This document shows, piece by piece, positions 32,760-41,682 of a DNA stretch of 64,000 bases. The notes beneath the pieces were generated by a model, which had not been told where the DNA came from, did no database searches, and worked only from the letters and a program-made list of their open reading frames with translations. This DNA is from Rhizobium sp. N324 (lineage in GTDB: Bacteria; Pseudomonadota; Alphaproteobacteria; Rhizobiales; Rhizobiaceae): NCBI RefSeq assembly GCF_001664485.1, contig NZ_CP013633.1:372001-436000 (forward strand). The letters are read 5' to 3'. Each line of letters starts with the position of its first letter. Position 1 is the stretch's first letter. The translations under genes were made by a program, and so were the position numbers.

Positions 32760-33373
32760 ATCAGCATCAGCCGCAACTTTCTACCAGCGCCGTCGCTTAT
32801 CCGATCCGACGACCATGTCTATTTTGTGGGGGAGAACGGTGTTGCCGGTGGTCATGTTGGCGATCGGTGCTTGTACGTTCGCAGGCCTGTCCACGTTTCA
32901 AAGCATATATGCCGAAACGCGCGGACTCTCACCGAATGTCTTCTTTCTGACATTCACCGTCACGACTGTCACATTGCGATTCTCCGTCGCGGGTATGATC
33001 GGTAAGTTGCCGCTTGGGCGCCTAGCACTCACCCTCTTCGTGACGACACTGATTGGGATCGGACTTTTGGTTTTGAACCCGGGAAGCGAGCTGCTGTACG
33101 TCGTCGCCACCGTTCTCTTTGCGACAGGCTACGGTCTCACTTATTCGACCTTGAATGCGATGGTGGTGAACCTCGCTGGCGAACGTAGTCTGTCAATCTC
33201 AACGGCCTCCCAAGTCTTTACACTCGCTTATTTTCGTGGGTTCGTTCGAATTCCCGTATCTCGGTGGCACATTAATTGCTGTTTATGGCATCGACGTTGC
33301 CATGCTCGTGATGGCGGGTCTGGTCGCTCTCAACATCGCAATCGCCAGTCAGACATTGTGGAGGGCGGTGTAG
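32760..33373 (+). pseudogene. MFS transporter 3' remnant
   Basis: Only the C-terminal half survives after the IS3 end. Helices such as VVMLAIGACTFAGLSTFQSI, FLTFTVTTVTLRF and LLYVVATVLFATGYGLTYS are readable. An extra T near 33236 shifts the frame, which continues GSFEFPYLGGTLIAVYGIDV to a stop at 33373. It lies 72 bp before a siderophore-type hydroxylase remnant, so it may have been the siderophore exporter. Confidence 0.8.
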
Positions 33374-33445
33374 GAGACAGACGTCCTTCGATAATGATTT
33401 CCGTATCGCTGCCCACGTGCCCGCCCAACCAAAGGAAGTGTGTTT

Positions 33446-34317
33446 ATGCAAGTGCTGGATCTCATCGGTATAGGCATCGGACCCTTTAATCTTAGTCTTG
33501 CAGCACTCGCGTGTCCGACGCCGCTGCGCACTGCCTTTTTCGAAAAGGAAAGCGGCTTCGATTGGCATCCTGGGCTGCTGCTGCCCAACAGTCGCCTGCA
33601 GGTATCTCCGCTGAAGGACTGTGTGACACTTGCAGATCCGACCAGTCCGTTTTCGTTTCTCAACTACCTCGCGGTGCATGGACGGCTGTACAGCTTCGTA
33701 AACCGGTGCGACGCGACCACGTCGCGAAGAGAGTTCACACAGTATTTCCAATGGGTTGCGCATCAGTTGCCACAACTCCGGTTTGGGGAGGAGGTTACCG
33801 ACGTAACCAGATTAGACGAGGGTTACCGCGTGACGACGACTCGAGATCACTACCATGCACGCTCAGTTGCGATTGGCGTCGGTGTCGTTGCAACAATTCC
33901 CGAATGCGCCAAACCTTGGCTGGGCGAGAAGGTCTACCATGTGGCGAGCTATCTGGATCGGCCACAAATCGACATCGGTGAACGCGTATTAGTCGTTGGT
34001 GGGGGGCAGAGCGGTGCGGAGGTTGTTGAACACCTATTGGGCAGTCCGGGTATCGGTAAAATTACATGGGTGACGTCACGCGGGAACCTGTTCACGAGGG
34101 ATGACAGCTCTTTTATCAACGTGTCATACACGCCGTCTTACAGCCAGCGCTTTCATTCGCTGCCACTTAAAAAACGTCGCACTATTGTCGACGACGAAAA
34201 ACTCACCAGTGACGGCATTTCAGCAGAATTGAGCAACCGCATTTACGAAACTATCTATCACCGCAGCGCGACTGGCAATATTGACGATGTCATTCAACTG
34301 CTACCCGCAGTCGTCAT
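33446..34317 (+). pseudogene. Lysine/ornithine N-hydroxylase, C-terminally truncated
   Basis: About 290 codons from the ATG at 33446 (AAAGGAAG upstream). FAD-binding GIGIGPFNLSLAAL, FHWHP-like FDWHPGLLLPNSRLQ and NADPH-binding VVGGGQSGAEVVEHLL identify the IucD/SidA/PvdA family that starts hydroxamate siderophore synthesis. The family is about 430-450 residues long; here the frame runs into an IS3 orfA remnant at about 34318 and loses its last third, so it is probably inactive. Confidence 0.82.
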
Positions 34318-34400
34318 GTATCCAGGATCTGCTCGGCGAGCAGTCTCTTCAGTGTGGCGTTCTCTTCCTCAAGCGCCTTCAGGCGCGTTGATCTTTTCAT
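34318..34400 (-). pseudogene. IS3 orfA remnant
   Basis: The minus strand encodes RLKALEEENATLKRLLAEQI LD, the zipper end of an IS3 OrfA different from the other IS3 copies here. It marks the insertion that cut the hydroxylase gene. Confidence 0.7.
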
Positions 34401-34718
34401 CACAAATTACTGGCACGCCACCAATATCTTGAACATGCTTCCAAACAGAAGGAGCCCGCCAGTCGATAGCCAGCGTACGGCAAAGCCTCTCCGGTATCGC
34501 GATATGATGAACCTACTTCCGCCCATCCGTTCACTAGCATTTCATGTCGCTCGGTGACGCCGCTCCACATCGCCTATTGCTAAGGTGCCATTCGATATTT
34601 AAAGTGGATTATCTGCAACTATAACGTCTATCGTAACTATGCGGCCTACTTAATTGGTCACCAAACTAACCTAAGCCTTTTTGACGAACCTTCATTGGAT
34701 CTATGCTGGAAGGTTCTG
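34401..34718. other. 318 bp without a recognised gene
   Basis: AT-rich sequence downstream of an orphan nod box (reading leftward). No open frame with family features is seen. Confidence 0.4.
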
Positions 34719-34765
34719 TACTGGAAAAATCGATTGTTTGGATATAAAATATCCGTTGTTTGGAT
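34719..34765 (-). promoter_or_regulatory. Orphan nod box divergent from nodD
   Basis: Minus strand: ATCCAAACAACGGATATT, then ATATCCAAACAATCGATT, then TTTCCAGTA. The core ATCCAAACAATCGATTTT is a near-perfect NodD-box match. It points away from nodD (34776), but no nod gene follows to the left. Confidence 0.85.
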
Positions 34766-34775
34766 GTGACTAAAG

Positions 34776-35732
34776 ATGCGTTTCAAGGGCCTTGATCTAA
34801 ACCTGCTCGTTGCATTGGATGCGCTCACGACCGAGCGCAACCTAACGGCTGCCGCACGTAGTATCAATCTAAGTCAACCAGCAATGAGTGCCGCCATTGG
34901 TAGGCTTCGGGACTATTTCCGCGACGAATTGTTTACAATGAATGGTCGAGAACTTCGGCTGACGCCCCGTGCCGAAGGACTTGCCTCGGCAGTGCGTGAA
35001 ACTCTCTTGCAGGTACAATGCTCAATCATCTCTTGGGAGCCGTTTAACCCGTCGAAGTCTGACAGATGCTTTAGAATAGTTCTGTCCGATTTCATGATGC
35101 TGATATACTTCAATAAAATCATTGAGCGAGTTGCTCGAGAAGCGCCCGCAGTCAGCTTTGAGTTGCTGCCTTTGGATAGTGATCCGTACGAGATGCTTAG
35201 CCGCGGTGACGTCGACTTCCTCATCGTGCCTGAATTTTTTCTCTCGGGCGCACACCCGAGCGCAAAACTGTTCACAGAGAAGTTTGTATGTGTAGCCTGT
35301 TCGACAAATGTGGACCTACCTTCAGCGCTGACGATCGAGCAATATGTCTCCACGGGACACGTCGCTGCCGCGTTTGGGCGCTTTTTGAAGCCATCGGTCG
35401 AGGGCTGGTTCTTGCTCGAGAATGGTATTCAGAGGCGGGTGGAGGTCGTCGTGCAAGGGTTTAGCTTAATACCACCAGTCCTGCGTGGCACGAACCGCAT
35501 AGCTAACCTACCGCTTCGCTTAGTCGAGCATTACGAAAGTACTTTCCCTTTGCGGATCATCAACCTTCCGTTACCGCTCCCCGTCTTCACAGAAGCTGTT
35601 CAATGGCCAGCGCTCCATAATGCCGATCCAGGGAGCATCTGGTTCAGGGAGATATTGGTTGAGGAAGCTTCCCGTATGATGTCCTCCAACGCACCTAAAA
35701 TACATGGGTTGCTACAACAATCCGGTTCCTGA
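34776..35732 (+). CDS. nodD: NodD, LysR-type nodulation regulator, copy 1
   Basis: 318 residues starting [22 protein letters not shown]. The N-terminal winged helix-turn-helix ([25 protein letters not shown]) is nearly identical to other NodD proteins, followed by the LysR effector domain that senses flavonoids. It starts 10 bp after a divergent nod box. It is about 10-16 residues longer at the C-terminus than copy 2. The sequence differs clearly from copy 2 in the effector domain, so inducer response may differ. Confidence 0.96.
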   Translation: MRFKGLDLNLLVALDALTTERNLTAAARSINLSQPAMSAAIGRLRDYFRDELFTMNGRELRLTPRAEGLASAVRETLLQVQCSIISWEPFNPSKSDRCFRIVLSDFMMLIYFNKIIERVAREAPAVSFELLPLDSDPYEMLSRGDVDFLIVPEFFLSGAHPSAKLFTEKFVCVACSTNVDLPSALTIEQYVSTGHVAAAFGRFLKPSVEGWFLLENGIQRRVEVVVQGFSLIPPVLRGTNRIANLPLRLVEHYESTFPLRIINLPLPLPVFTEAVQWPALHNADPGSIWFREILVEEASRMMSSNAPKIHGLLQQSGS

Positions 35733-35824
35733 CCAAGGTTCCTGCTTGAGTAAGATCCGCCCGAGCCCGAATAAGTTCAACAGCCACCAAAGAGGCTTTT
35801 CAAAGGTATCCATCCGGGGAAGGC

Positions 35825-35924
35825 CGCTGACCTTGCTCCCAAGTTTTATCCAGTTTTGAGTTCGCTCCGACGGTTTTGGGTTGCTGTATTTGCGGCGGTA
35901 GCGGCGGGTTGCGGTGCGGAGCAA
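35825..35924 (-). repeat. Left-end remnant of the IS3 element seen at 16934
   Basis: About 95 bp match the end of the IS3 element at 16936-17030 with two differences; the element body is absent. A one-ended deletion or recombination scar between the two nodD genes. Confidence 0.85.
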
Positions 35925-36140
35925 TTGTGGTCCCCCAGCACCCTTCGATTTGCCGCCGAAGGTGCTAGACAGCACGTCGCGCAATCGTCCGAAGGGCGGC
36001 CGATCGGCGACGGACGTAGCGCTCAGCTTCGTCGATAAAATGGCCTGCGGGTCACTCACAGGTGGTGCCGTCTTCAGCTAATCGGCCGCGTCGCGGGTCG
36101 TCGCTCCCAATGCAGCCCAGCTTCCTAGGTTTCAGGATGG

Positions 36141-37049
36141 TCACGGCAATCGCGCTGCCTCCTGAACCATTATATCCCGCATCCAGATATTTGCCGGATC
36201 TTTGTCGTGAAGTACCGGCCATTGGACTGCCTCGGTGAATGTCGGCAGCGCTATCGGGGGCGCAGTCATCCGCAATGGTATCGTGTCCTCAAAAAGCCCA
36301 ACTAGTCGTAACGGAACGGTTGCGATGCGATCGGTGCCCATTAGGGCGGCGGGGATCATGCTAAAGCTTGAAACAACGACTTCGACCCGCCTCTTGAGGC
36401 CATGCTCCTGCAAGAAGCAATCTTCTATGGTAGGCTGCTGCGTCCGACCGAACCTAACTACCGCGTGCCCCATTGAAGAATACTCCTCGGCAGTAAGGGC
36501 TTCCTCAAGTTGTTTGTTATTACTGCAGCCGACGCAAGTCAGTCGTTCCTGAAATAGATCTATCTTAGGGTGCGCGCTCGACATGAATAGCGGTGGGCTA
36601 ATAAGGAAGTCTACGTCGCCGCGTCGCAATAGCTCGTCTGGATTGTCAGTAAGAGGCAGCAAGTCAAAACTAATGCCGGGTGCTTCCCGCGCAAGACGCT
36701 CCAGTATCTTCTGAAAAAGAACAACTGTAACGAAATCGCATAAGCTTACTCGGAAATGACGATCTGATTGATCAGGAGTAAATTTATCCCAGGGTATGAT
36801 ATTGAGCCGAATATGCTGTAAAGCCTCACGAATCGCAGGCGCGAGGTCTTCCGCACGCGGAGTTGGAACGAACTCACGACCACGCATCGTAAATAGTTCA
36901 TCGCGGAAATAGGAGCGGAGCCGGCGGACGGCTGCACTCATTGCGGGCTGGCTCAGATTAATGCTACGTGCCGCCGCAGTAAGGTTGCGCTCAATCATTA
37001 GTGCATCGAGCGCGACAAGGAGATTTAGATCGAGGCCCTTAAATCGCAT
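36141..37049 (-). CDS. nodD: NodD, LysR-type nodulation regulator, copy 2
   Basis: 302 residues ([22 protein letters not shown]). The DNA-binding domain is almost the same as copy 1 while the effector domain has diverged (for example [20 protein letters not shown] and [15 protein letters not shown]). It is convergent with copy 1. No clear nod box is seen in the 150 bp above the start, only a CACAGAGA inverted repeat at 37151. Confidence 0.96.
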   Translation of the reverse strand: MRFKGLDLNLLVALDALMIERNLTAAARSINLSQPAMSAAVRRLRSYFRDELFTMRGREFVPTPRAEDLAPAIREALQHIRLNIIPWDKFTPDQSDRHFRVSLCDFVTVVLFQKILERLAREAPGISFDLLPLTDNPDELLRRGDVDFLISPPLFMSSAHPKIDLFQERLTCVGCSNNKQLEEALTAEEYSSMGHAVVRFGRTQQPTIEDCFLQEHGLKRRVEVVVSSFSMIPAALMGTDRIATVPLRLVGLFEDTIPLRMTAPPIALPTFTEAVQWPVLHDKDPANIWMRDIMVQEAARLP

Positions 37050-37150
37050 ATCTTTTAACTATCCAATAGTGCAGCCCATTCCACAATGGCTGTTCCTACG
37101 GCGATGGCTGAATTCGCCTTGGCGCTCCTCAATCGATTTGAGGGCGCGGC

Positions 37151-37171
37151 CACAGAGACTTAATCTCTGTG
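37151..37171. promoter_or_regulatory. Inverted repeat between nodD copy 2 and the flavin oxidoreductase
   Basis: CACAGAGA-N5-TCTCTGTG, a perfect 8-bp palindrome with no U-run on either strand. It lies between the oxidoreductase stop and the nodD start, so it could be a weak terminator or an operator. Confidence 0.5.
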
Positions 37172-37200
37172 ATCGGAAAGCAACCTGAGGCCAGTCCAGA

Positions 37201-38226
37201 TTAAGCCATAACTCCAGAGTGAACGCTCGTTGCAGTGTAATAGGAAGCCTCCAATGGCAAATCACCAAACGCCAGCTGGCAAAGAAGATAATTAGCACCT
37301 GCTTCCTCGACATGATCGAGAAGATCTTGCCTAACTGAAGCAGCAGTACCAACTACGCACAACTGACAGTCTACTGCTGCATCAAAATCCGGCGGGAGGT
37401 TCTGAGGAGTCTGTATCCCGTTAATCTCGTACAGAAACCTAAAGCTCCGAAGCCACCGTTGATAAGCCGGGGCCGCGAGCGAAATGGCATGCTTCGTCGT
37501 GCTGCCGGCCACCACCATTCGGACCAACCCAAGGAACGGCGCCCGTTTCCTGCCCCCGGCGGTACGTCTCTCGTGTGCTCGGTAGGCATCAGTGATCTGG
37601 CGAACAGCAGAAGCAGGGCCCCCGCAGGCAAGATTTGTATCGTTCTCAGCCGCCCAGCGCGCAACCTCAGGACGACTGGTTGTAATCCATGTCGGAGGCT
37701 GAGGACGTTGGTGTGGCCGCAACATCAACGGGACTTTGTCTAGTTCAAAGTGTTCGCCTTTGTAGGAAAGAGCCTGAGCTCCTTCCTTCATCGCTTGGAT
37801 GACGATCTCGCTGGCTTCGAGATAGCGCGATGTCGCCACCTCCTCATCAATACCGAAAAAGCTCCATTCGATTGGTAAGGAGCCGCGCCCCATGCCCAAC
37901 TCGAGCCTGCCACCGCTCAGATGATCCAGCATGCAAATTTCTTCAAACGCACGTAACGGATGATAAAGGTTCAACAGCATAACCAAAGGACCGAGACGAA
38001 GATGCTGCGTGCGCTGAGCTACGCTTGCTAGAAATAGATTCGGCGAAGGTCCTCTGCCGTGGGGAGTACAGTGGTGCTCTGCGACGTGATATCCATAAAA
38101 GCCAAGGCGATCGCAGACCTCTGCCAACTTCATCCGATCTTCATACTGGTGCGCAATCTCCCTTCCGTCTTCGTCCAAATGGTCGAAGATACCAACCATC
38201 AGCTTTGCGGGAAGAGAGTTTTTCAT
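37201..38226 (-). CDS. LLM-class (luciferase-like) flavin-dependent oxidoreductase
   Basis: 341 residues with TTGGAGAC before the ATG. Family features are AEHHCTPHGRGPSPNLFLAS, RLGPLVMLLNLYHPLRAFEEICMLD and GRLELGMGRGSLPIEW, typical of bacterial luciferase-like monooxygenases using FMNH2. The substrate is unknown. It follows a 105-residue ORF behind a nod box, so it is likely induced by NodD and flavonoids. Confidence 0.9.
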   Translation of the reverse strand: MKNSLPAKLMVGIFDHLDEDGREIAHQYEDRMKLAEVCDRLGFYGYHVAEHHCTPHGRGPSPNLFLASVAQRTQHLRLGPLVMLLNLYHPLRAFEEICMLDHLSGGRLELGMGRGSLPIEWSFFGIDEEVATSRYLEASEIVIQAMKEGAQALSYKGEHFELDKVPLMLRPHQRPQPPTWITTSRPEVARWAAENDTNLACGGPASAVRQITDAYRAHERRTAGGRKRAPFLGLVRMVVAGSTTKHAISLAAPAYQRWLRSFRFLYEINGIQTPQNLPPDFDAAVDCQLCVVGTAASVRQDLLDHVEEAGANYLLCQLAFGDLPLEASYYTATSVHSGVMA

Positions 38227-38322
38227 TTAAATGTCTCCAAGTTTGGCGGCGAATTTTCGGTGACCAAGACCGGAGGGTGGCCCCGATGTCTTTCGCCAGG
38301 AATCATCGAAAAGCTGCTGGTT

Positions 38323-38640
38323 CTAAAAAACGATGCTGACGCCGATGAGCTGATCATAATGCTCACGTTGAAATGACATTGAATCATTCGTATTCATGTA
38401 TGACTTCGCGGTGGGTAACACCCCATCTCGCATACCCACAGCTCCGTTCACTTTTGAGAAGCCAAGGATTGGCAAGATCGGATAGTGGTTGTTCAGCTTT
38501 TGTGGCGACCCAAATGTGTTAAAGCTGGTATTCGGTTTAATGCGACGAGGCTCCTGCAGTAGGCGAAGAAAGGACCCAGAGCTATGTCTCGGCGCTTGAT
38601 TGGCAGACGAGAGCGCCTTCTGCAGTTCCACGTTGGCCAT
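38323..38640 (-). CDS. Nod-box-linked unknown protein (105 aa)
   Basis: Start at MANVELQKALSSANQ, chosen because GGAGAC lies 6 bases before this ATG (a frame start 12 bases earlier has none). The product is basic, with no signal peptide or membrane helix and no family that I recognise. It begins 111 bp after the nod box and is followed after 96 bp by the flavin oxidoreductase, so the two probably form an operon. It could also be a truncated larger gene. Confidence 0.5.
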   Translation of the reverse strand: MANVELQKALSSANQAPRHSSGSFLRLLQEPRRIKPNTSFNTFGSPQKLNNHYPILPILGFSKVNGAVGMRDGVLPTAKSYMNTNDSMSFQREHYDQLIGVSIVF

Positions 38641-38750
38641 GTTCGTCTCCATTTACCGGCCAGGTCTGTGACCTTGCCCTCGGCTGCTCTCGGTGGAGCA
38701 ACATCATGGGGTCCCCAATTCATAATCGAGGTGTTTAATAACATCCCATG

Positions 38751-38797
38751 GCTTCGTAAAATTGATTGTTTGTATGGCATTGATCCACCAGGTGAAT
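38751..38797 (-). promoter_or_regulatory. nod box of the flavin oxidoreductase operon
   Basis: Minus strand ATTCACCTGGTGGATC, then CATACAAACAATCAATT, then TTACGAAGC: a strong nod-box match pointing to the ORFs at 38640 and 38226. Confidence 0.85.
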
Positions 38798-39126
38798 AAC
38801 CAGGAATCTTCACCGTCAAAGGGTTGCTGATCGAACTAGCATACGGTCGACCCAGGCGAGATCACGGCCCCTTCCGAAGGTGGAAGAATCAGGAGCCAGT
38901 GCGGTTTTGGCCGCAGCGCAACAGCGCCGATACCAGAAATAGATGTGACGCAGTTGGCTTCCGCGTCTTTCGTGCACGCTGTTATATGTCCTTAACATTC
39001 CCCATCTTAACTTCATAGGATCACAGGTTTTACGATAGGGAAATTGCTCTCAACCCTTCAAACTGGACCAATTTTGGTTAGAGTTTTCCGGTGCATTTTC
39101 CTGGCTGGGAAAAGGAACGGAACACG

Positions 39127-39393
39127 ATGAAGGCATCGCAGTTTTCGGACGCTCAGAAGGCGTTCATTTTGAAGCAGGGTGATGAAGGCGTGTCGGTTGC
39201 TGAAATCTGCAGGAAGGCGGGGATCAGTCAGACGACTTACTTCAACTGGAAGAAAAAGTACGCCGGCATGTTGCCGCCAGAGATGAAGAGGCGCAAGCAG
39301 CTTGAGGACGGGAATTCGCGATTGAAGAAGATCGTCGCGGATCTGACGTTGGACCGTGAGATGCTGCAGGACGCCATCCGCCGAAAGCTCTAA
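39127..39393 (+). CDS. IS3 orfA in remnant
   Basis: 88 residues, close to the other OrfA copies (MKASQFSDAQKAFILKQGDE), HTH intact; the zipper has small changes (RRKQLEDGNSRLKK). Confidence 0.75.
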   Translation: MKASQFSDAQKAFILKQGDEGVSVAEICRKAGISQTTYFNWKKKYAGMLPPEMKRRKQLEDGNSRLKKIVADLTLDREMLQDAIRRKL

Positions 39394-39423
39394 GGCCTGA
39401 GGGGTAGCGGGAGGTGGTGTCAT

Positions 39424-39874
39424 GTGCCGCGATTGGGCGATCTCGATCCGGCGTGCCTGTGGCGCGTTGAACTTCGATCGGTCGACCGATCACTACATCT
39501 CTCGCCGCGCCGAGGCCGGTCTAGACCTGTGAGCGCGGGTGCGCTACGGCTATCGTCGCGTGCCTGTGCTTTTGGAACGCGAGGGTTGGGGCACCAACAT
39601 CAAGCGAACCTATCGCATTTACAGGGACTTGGGACTGCAGCTGCGGAATAAGACTCGGAAGCGCCGTGTTAAGGCGAAACTTCGCGAGGATCGGCAAATG
39701 GCTGTCGGACCAAATGACGTGTGGGCGATGGACTTCGTGCACGACCAGCTCGCAACCGGAAAGAAACTGCGGGTCCTGACGGTGGTCGCCACCTTCTCAC
39801 GCTATGTTCCCGCGCTTGATCCGCCTCACAGCTATCGAGGTGAAGATGTCGTGCAGACGTTGGGACGGGTGTGA
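39424..39874 (+). pseudogene. IS3 orfB fragment
   Basis: Reads RDWAISIRRACGALNFDRST, loses frame around 39520, then RYGYRRVPVLLEREGWGTN to WAMDFVHDQLATGK and stops at TLGRV. The second Asp and the Glu of the DDE triad are missing. Confidence 0.8.
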
Positions 39875-40026
39875 CGATTTTCGTTATAGTGCGCACTATG
39901 AGTCCGATTACGCAACATACGTATTGAACCCTCATTCTCTAATCGAGGCGCCGTTACGTGGAACCGCATTTCCTTTCCCGAAGAAATAACCTACCTCACG
40001 GCATCTCTATGAAAGGTGACGAGGCG

Positions 40027-40548
40027 TTAGGTTTGACTGGCCCGTCCACGCGTCTGTAACGGCTGCCCGATCTTCCAAAGCATGCTTGTGTCGATCTCAA
40101 GCTCGACTCCAACCTTGCCCGCACCTGTGACTACGGTAGGATAAGAAAAAAGGGCGGTGTCGATCAGTACAGCGATCTTCTGGAGACCGAATGGTGATAC
40201 GCTTCCTGACGGGTAGCCGAAGAGATCGAGTACCTGTTCTTTCTGAGCAAGCTCGGCTCGTTTCCATCCATACGTGCCAGCAACCGCTTTCATGTCAATC
40301 TTTGAAGGTGATGGCAGCAAAACGGCACAAAGGTGGCGCGCAGGATGAGACCGGCGCATCACATCGTTCGCTTTCTGCTCGGCAATAATCATCGTCTTTG
40401 CAACGCGCCCCACGGGAACGCCGATAGCGGAGGCTAAATCGGAAGGAGATGTAATAGGGGTGGCGAACTCACTATAGCGCCACAATCGTACCGTCGAAGC
40501 TCCGATCTGGTGCAGTTCAGCAAGTACGTTCGGATGAACGTCCAACAT
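40027..40548 (-). CDS. YbaK/ProX-type aminoacyl-tRNA deacylase domain protein
   Basis: 173 residues from MLDVHPNVLAELHQIG (AAGGAAAC upstream). The YbaK/EbsC fold is indicated by AKTMIIAEQKANDVMRRSHPARHLCAVLLPSPSKID and GYPSGSVSPFGLQKIAVLID, which contains the conserved GxxxGxVSPFG segment of trans-editing deacylases. It would remove mischarged amino acids from tRNA or act on related aminoacylated compounds. It follows the unknown gene at 40634 on the same strand, 85 bp apart. Confidence 0.8.
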   Translation of the reverse strand: MLDVHPNVLAELHQIGASTVRLWRYSEFATPITSPSDLASAIGVPVGRVAKTMIIAEQKANDVMRRSHPARHLCAVLLPSPSKIDMKAVAGTYGWKRAELAQKEQVLDLFGYPSGSVSPFGLQKIAVLIDTALFSYPTVVTGAGKVGVELEIDTSMLWKIGQPLQTRGRASQT

Positions 40549-40633
40549 AGTCGTTTCCTTCCGGTTCACCTGGTAGGACGATCGAGGATAGCTGTTTCAG
40601 CGACTGCGAGTACAGCCCTCTTGCGAGTAAGTT

Positions 40634-41329
40634 TCAGGCGGTTCGCTCCAAAAGCTGCCTAATGCGGCGGCGACCCTCGTTCCCAAAAATACTGAAGTAA
40701 GCCTCCAGGCACTTATCGCTATCGAGCATGAAAGGAGCATCATATTTGGTGATATGCCGAATAGCCAAGGCTGGAACCGTTGTGTCGAGCGGTCGAAACA
40801 TCCTGTTGTGCAAACCGGGCTCCGGGCAACCTGGATAAAATTCACCGATCATGTAACCTTCCTGAATGAAGTCGGGCTTCAGCCGTTTTTGCAGTTGACC
40901 AATCCTGATGATCTCTCCTTCATCCTGTATTCCAGGAAGGGCAATGATAATGGCCTTATAGATCCAGTCGCCCGTTCGATCGTTGAAGGACTTTACGGGT
41001 TTCATCTGGCTGAAGACGGCGAGCATACGCGCCAAATCGTTTTCGATTTCGTCAACTGCAACAGCTTGCGACGCGGCAACCCGTAAAAGCCCCTTCGTCA
41101 GAGCCTCGGGAACGAAAGGGCAAACGCTCCCGTCCCGACCTAAATGAGGATGTGGATTGGAGAGGAATTCTGAGGCATACCGAGCAAATTTCTGAAGAGC
41201 TGCGTTTGCATACTCATCATAGGCGTTGTATCCCGCATCAATATTCTTTTCCAGAATTTCGCCCACTGTCATCAATGGACCAATCGTCCCGAAAGGTTGG
41301 CTGTAATCTTTCCAAATCTCTTTATTCAT
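40634..41329 (-). CDS. Unknown protein with CPFVPEAL motif (DUF6875-like)
   Basis: 231 residues from MNKEIWKDYSQPFGTIG (AGGGATCCG upstream). It has HPHLGRDGSVCPFVPEALTK near residue 60 and a downstream EGYMIGEFYPGCPEPGLHN segment with another Cys-Pro; both resemble a domain seen in small biosynthetic or regulatory clusters. No membrane helix or signal. Function unknown. Its leader carries a long hairpin (41365-41439), and a palindromic operator lies between it and the divergent regulator gene. Confidence 0.6.
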   Translation of the reverse strand: MNKEIWKDYSQPFGTIGPLMTVGEILEKNIDAGYNAYDEYANAALQKFARYASEFLSNPHPHLGRDGSVCPFVPEALTKGLLRVAASQAVAVDEIENDLARMLAVFSQMKPVKSFNDRTGDWIYKAIIIALPGIQDEGEIIRIGQLQKRLKPDFIQEGYMIGEFYPGCPEPGLHNRMFRPLDTTVPALAIRHITKYDAPFMLDSDKCLEAYFSIFGNEGRRRIRQLLERTA

Positions 41330-41364
41330 TTCGGATCCCTGGTTCGAAAAGCCACGTGCAAAAC

Positions 41365-41439
41365 GGAAGGTCGGGCTCTTGCATGCCAGCTCGGGCGGCG
41401 GGCGAGCTGGTCGGGGGCCAATCAAGAGGCCGACCTTCC
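41365..41439 (-). promoter_or_regulatory. Long structured leader (nested hairpin) before the CPFV gene
   Basis: The outer 17-base arms (GGAAGGTCGGGCTCTTG / CAAGAGGCCGACCTTCC, one mismatch) enclose an inner stem (CCAGCTCG / CGAGCTGG). The structure ends 36 bp before the ATG and has no U-run. It may be an attenuator, a mobile palindrome or a regulatory RNA element. Confidence 0.6.
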
Positions 41440-41476
41440 ATCGGAAGCGAAGCTCCCGAATTTTGGTAGCACTCGT

Positions 41477-41494
41477 AGTTACACTTGTGTAACT
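41477..41494. promoter_or_regulatory. Palindromic operator candidate
   Basis: AGTTACACTTGTGTAACT is a perfect palindrome (8+2+8), placed between the divergent CPFV gene and the regulator gene. A likely site for the regulator at 41683. Confidence 0.6.
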
Positions 41495-41682
41495 GTTTTT
41501 TTAAATGGATGTGAAAACAAGAGCGGGGGCTCGTGCACGATGAAGGTTAGTCTCACGACCGCCCGCAAATTCTTATATTCGTCGTAGTTATGAAGACATA
41601 CATATGATAAATGTCGCCGCGATGGGATCCGGTAACAGGCTTTGGGTGAAAACAGAACGACCCATTGCGCAGAGGCGTGGCC

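Larger units (their letters stand above)
39053..39890 (+). mobile_element. IS3 remnant related to the fused IS3 copies, opposite orientation
   Basis: It begins at the same end (TCAACCCTTCAAACTGGACC) and carries orfA plus the first two thirds of orfB, then stops near 39880. It differs from the fused copies at many bases. The orfB segment keeps CGGGTGTG, showing that the one-base loss in the fused copies is derived. Confidence 0.8.

Noticed and set aside
33265..33280. TGGCACATTAATTGCT, a full -24/-12 match
   Set aside because: It lies inside the former coding sequence of the MFS remnant, 165 bp from a truncated gene, with no activator site; probably chance.
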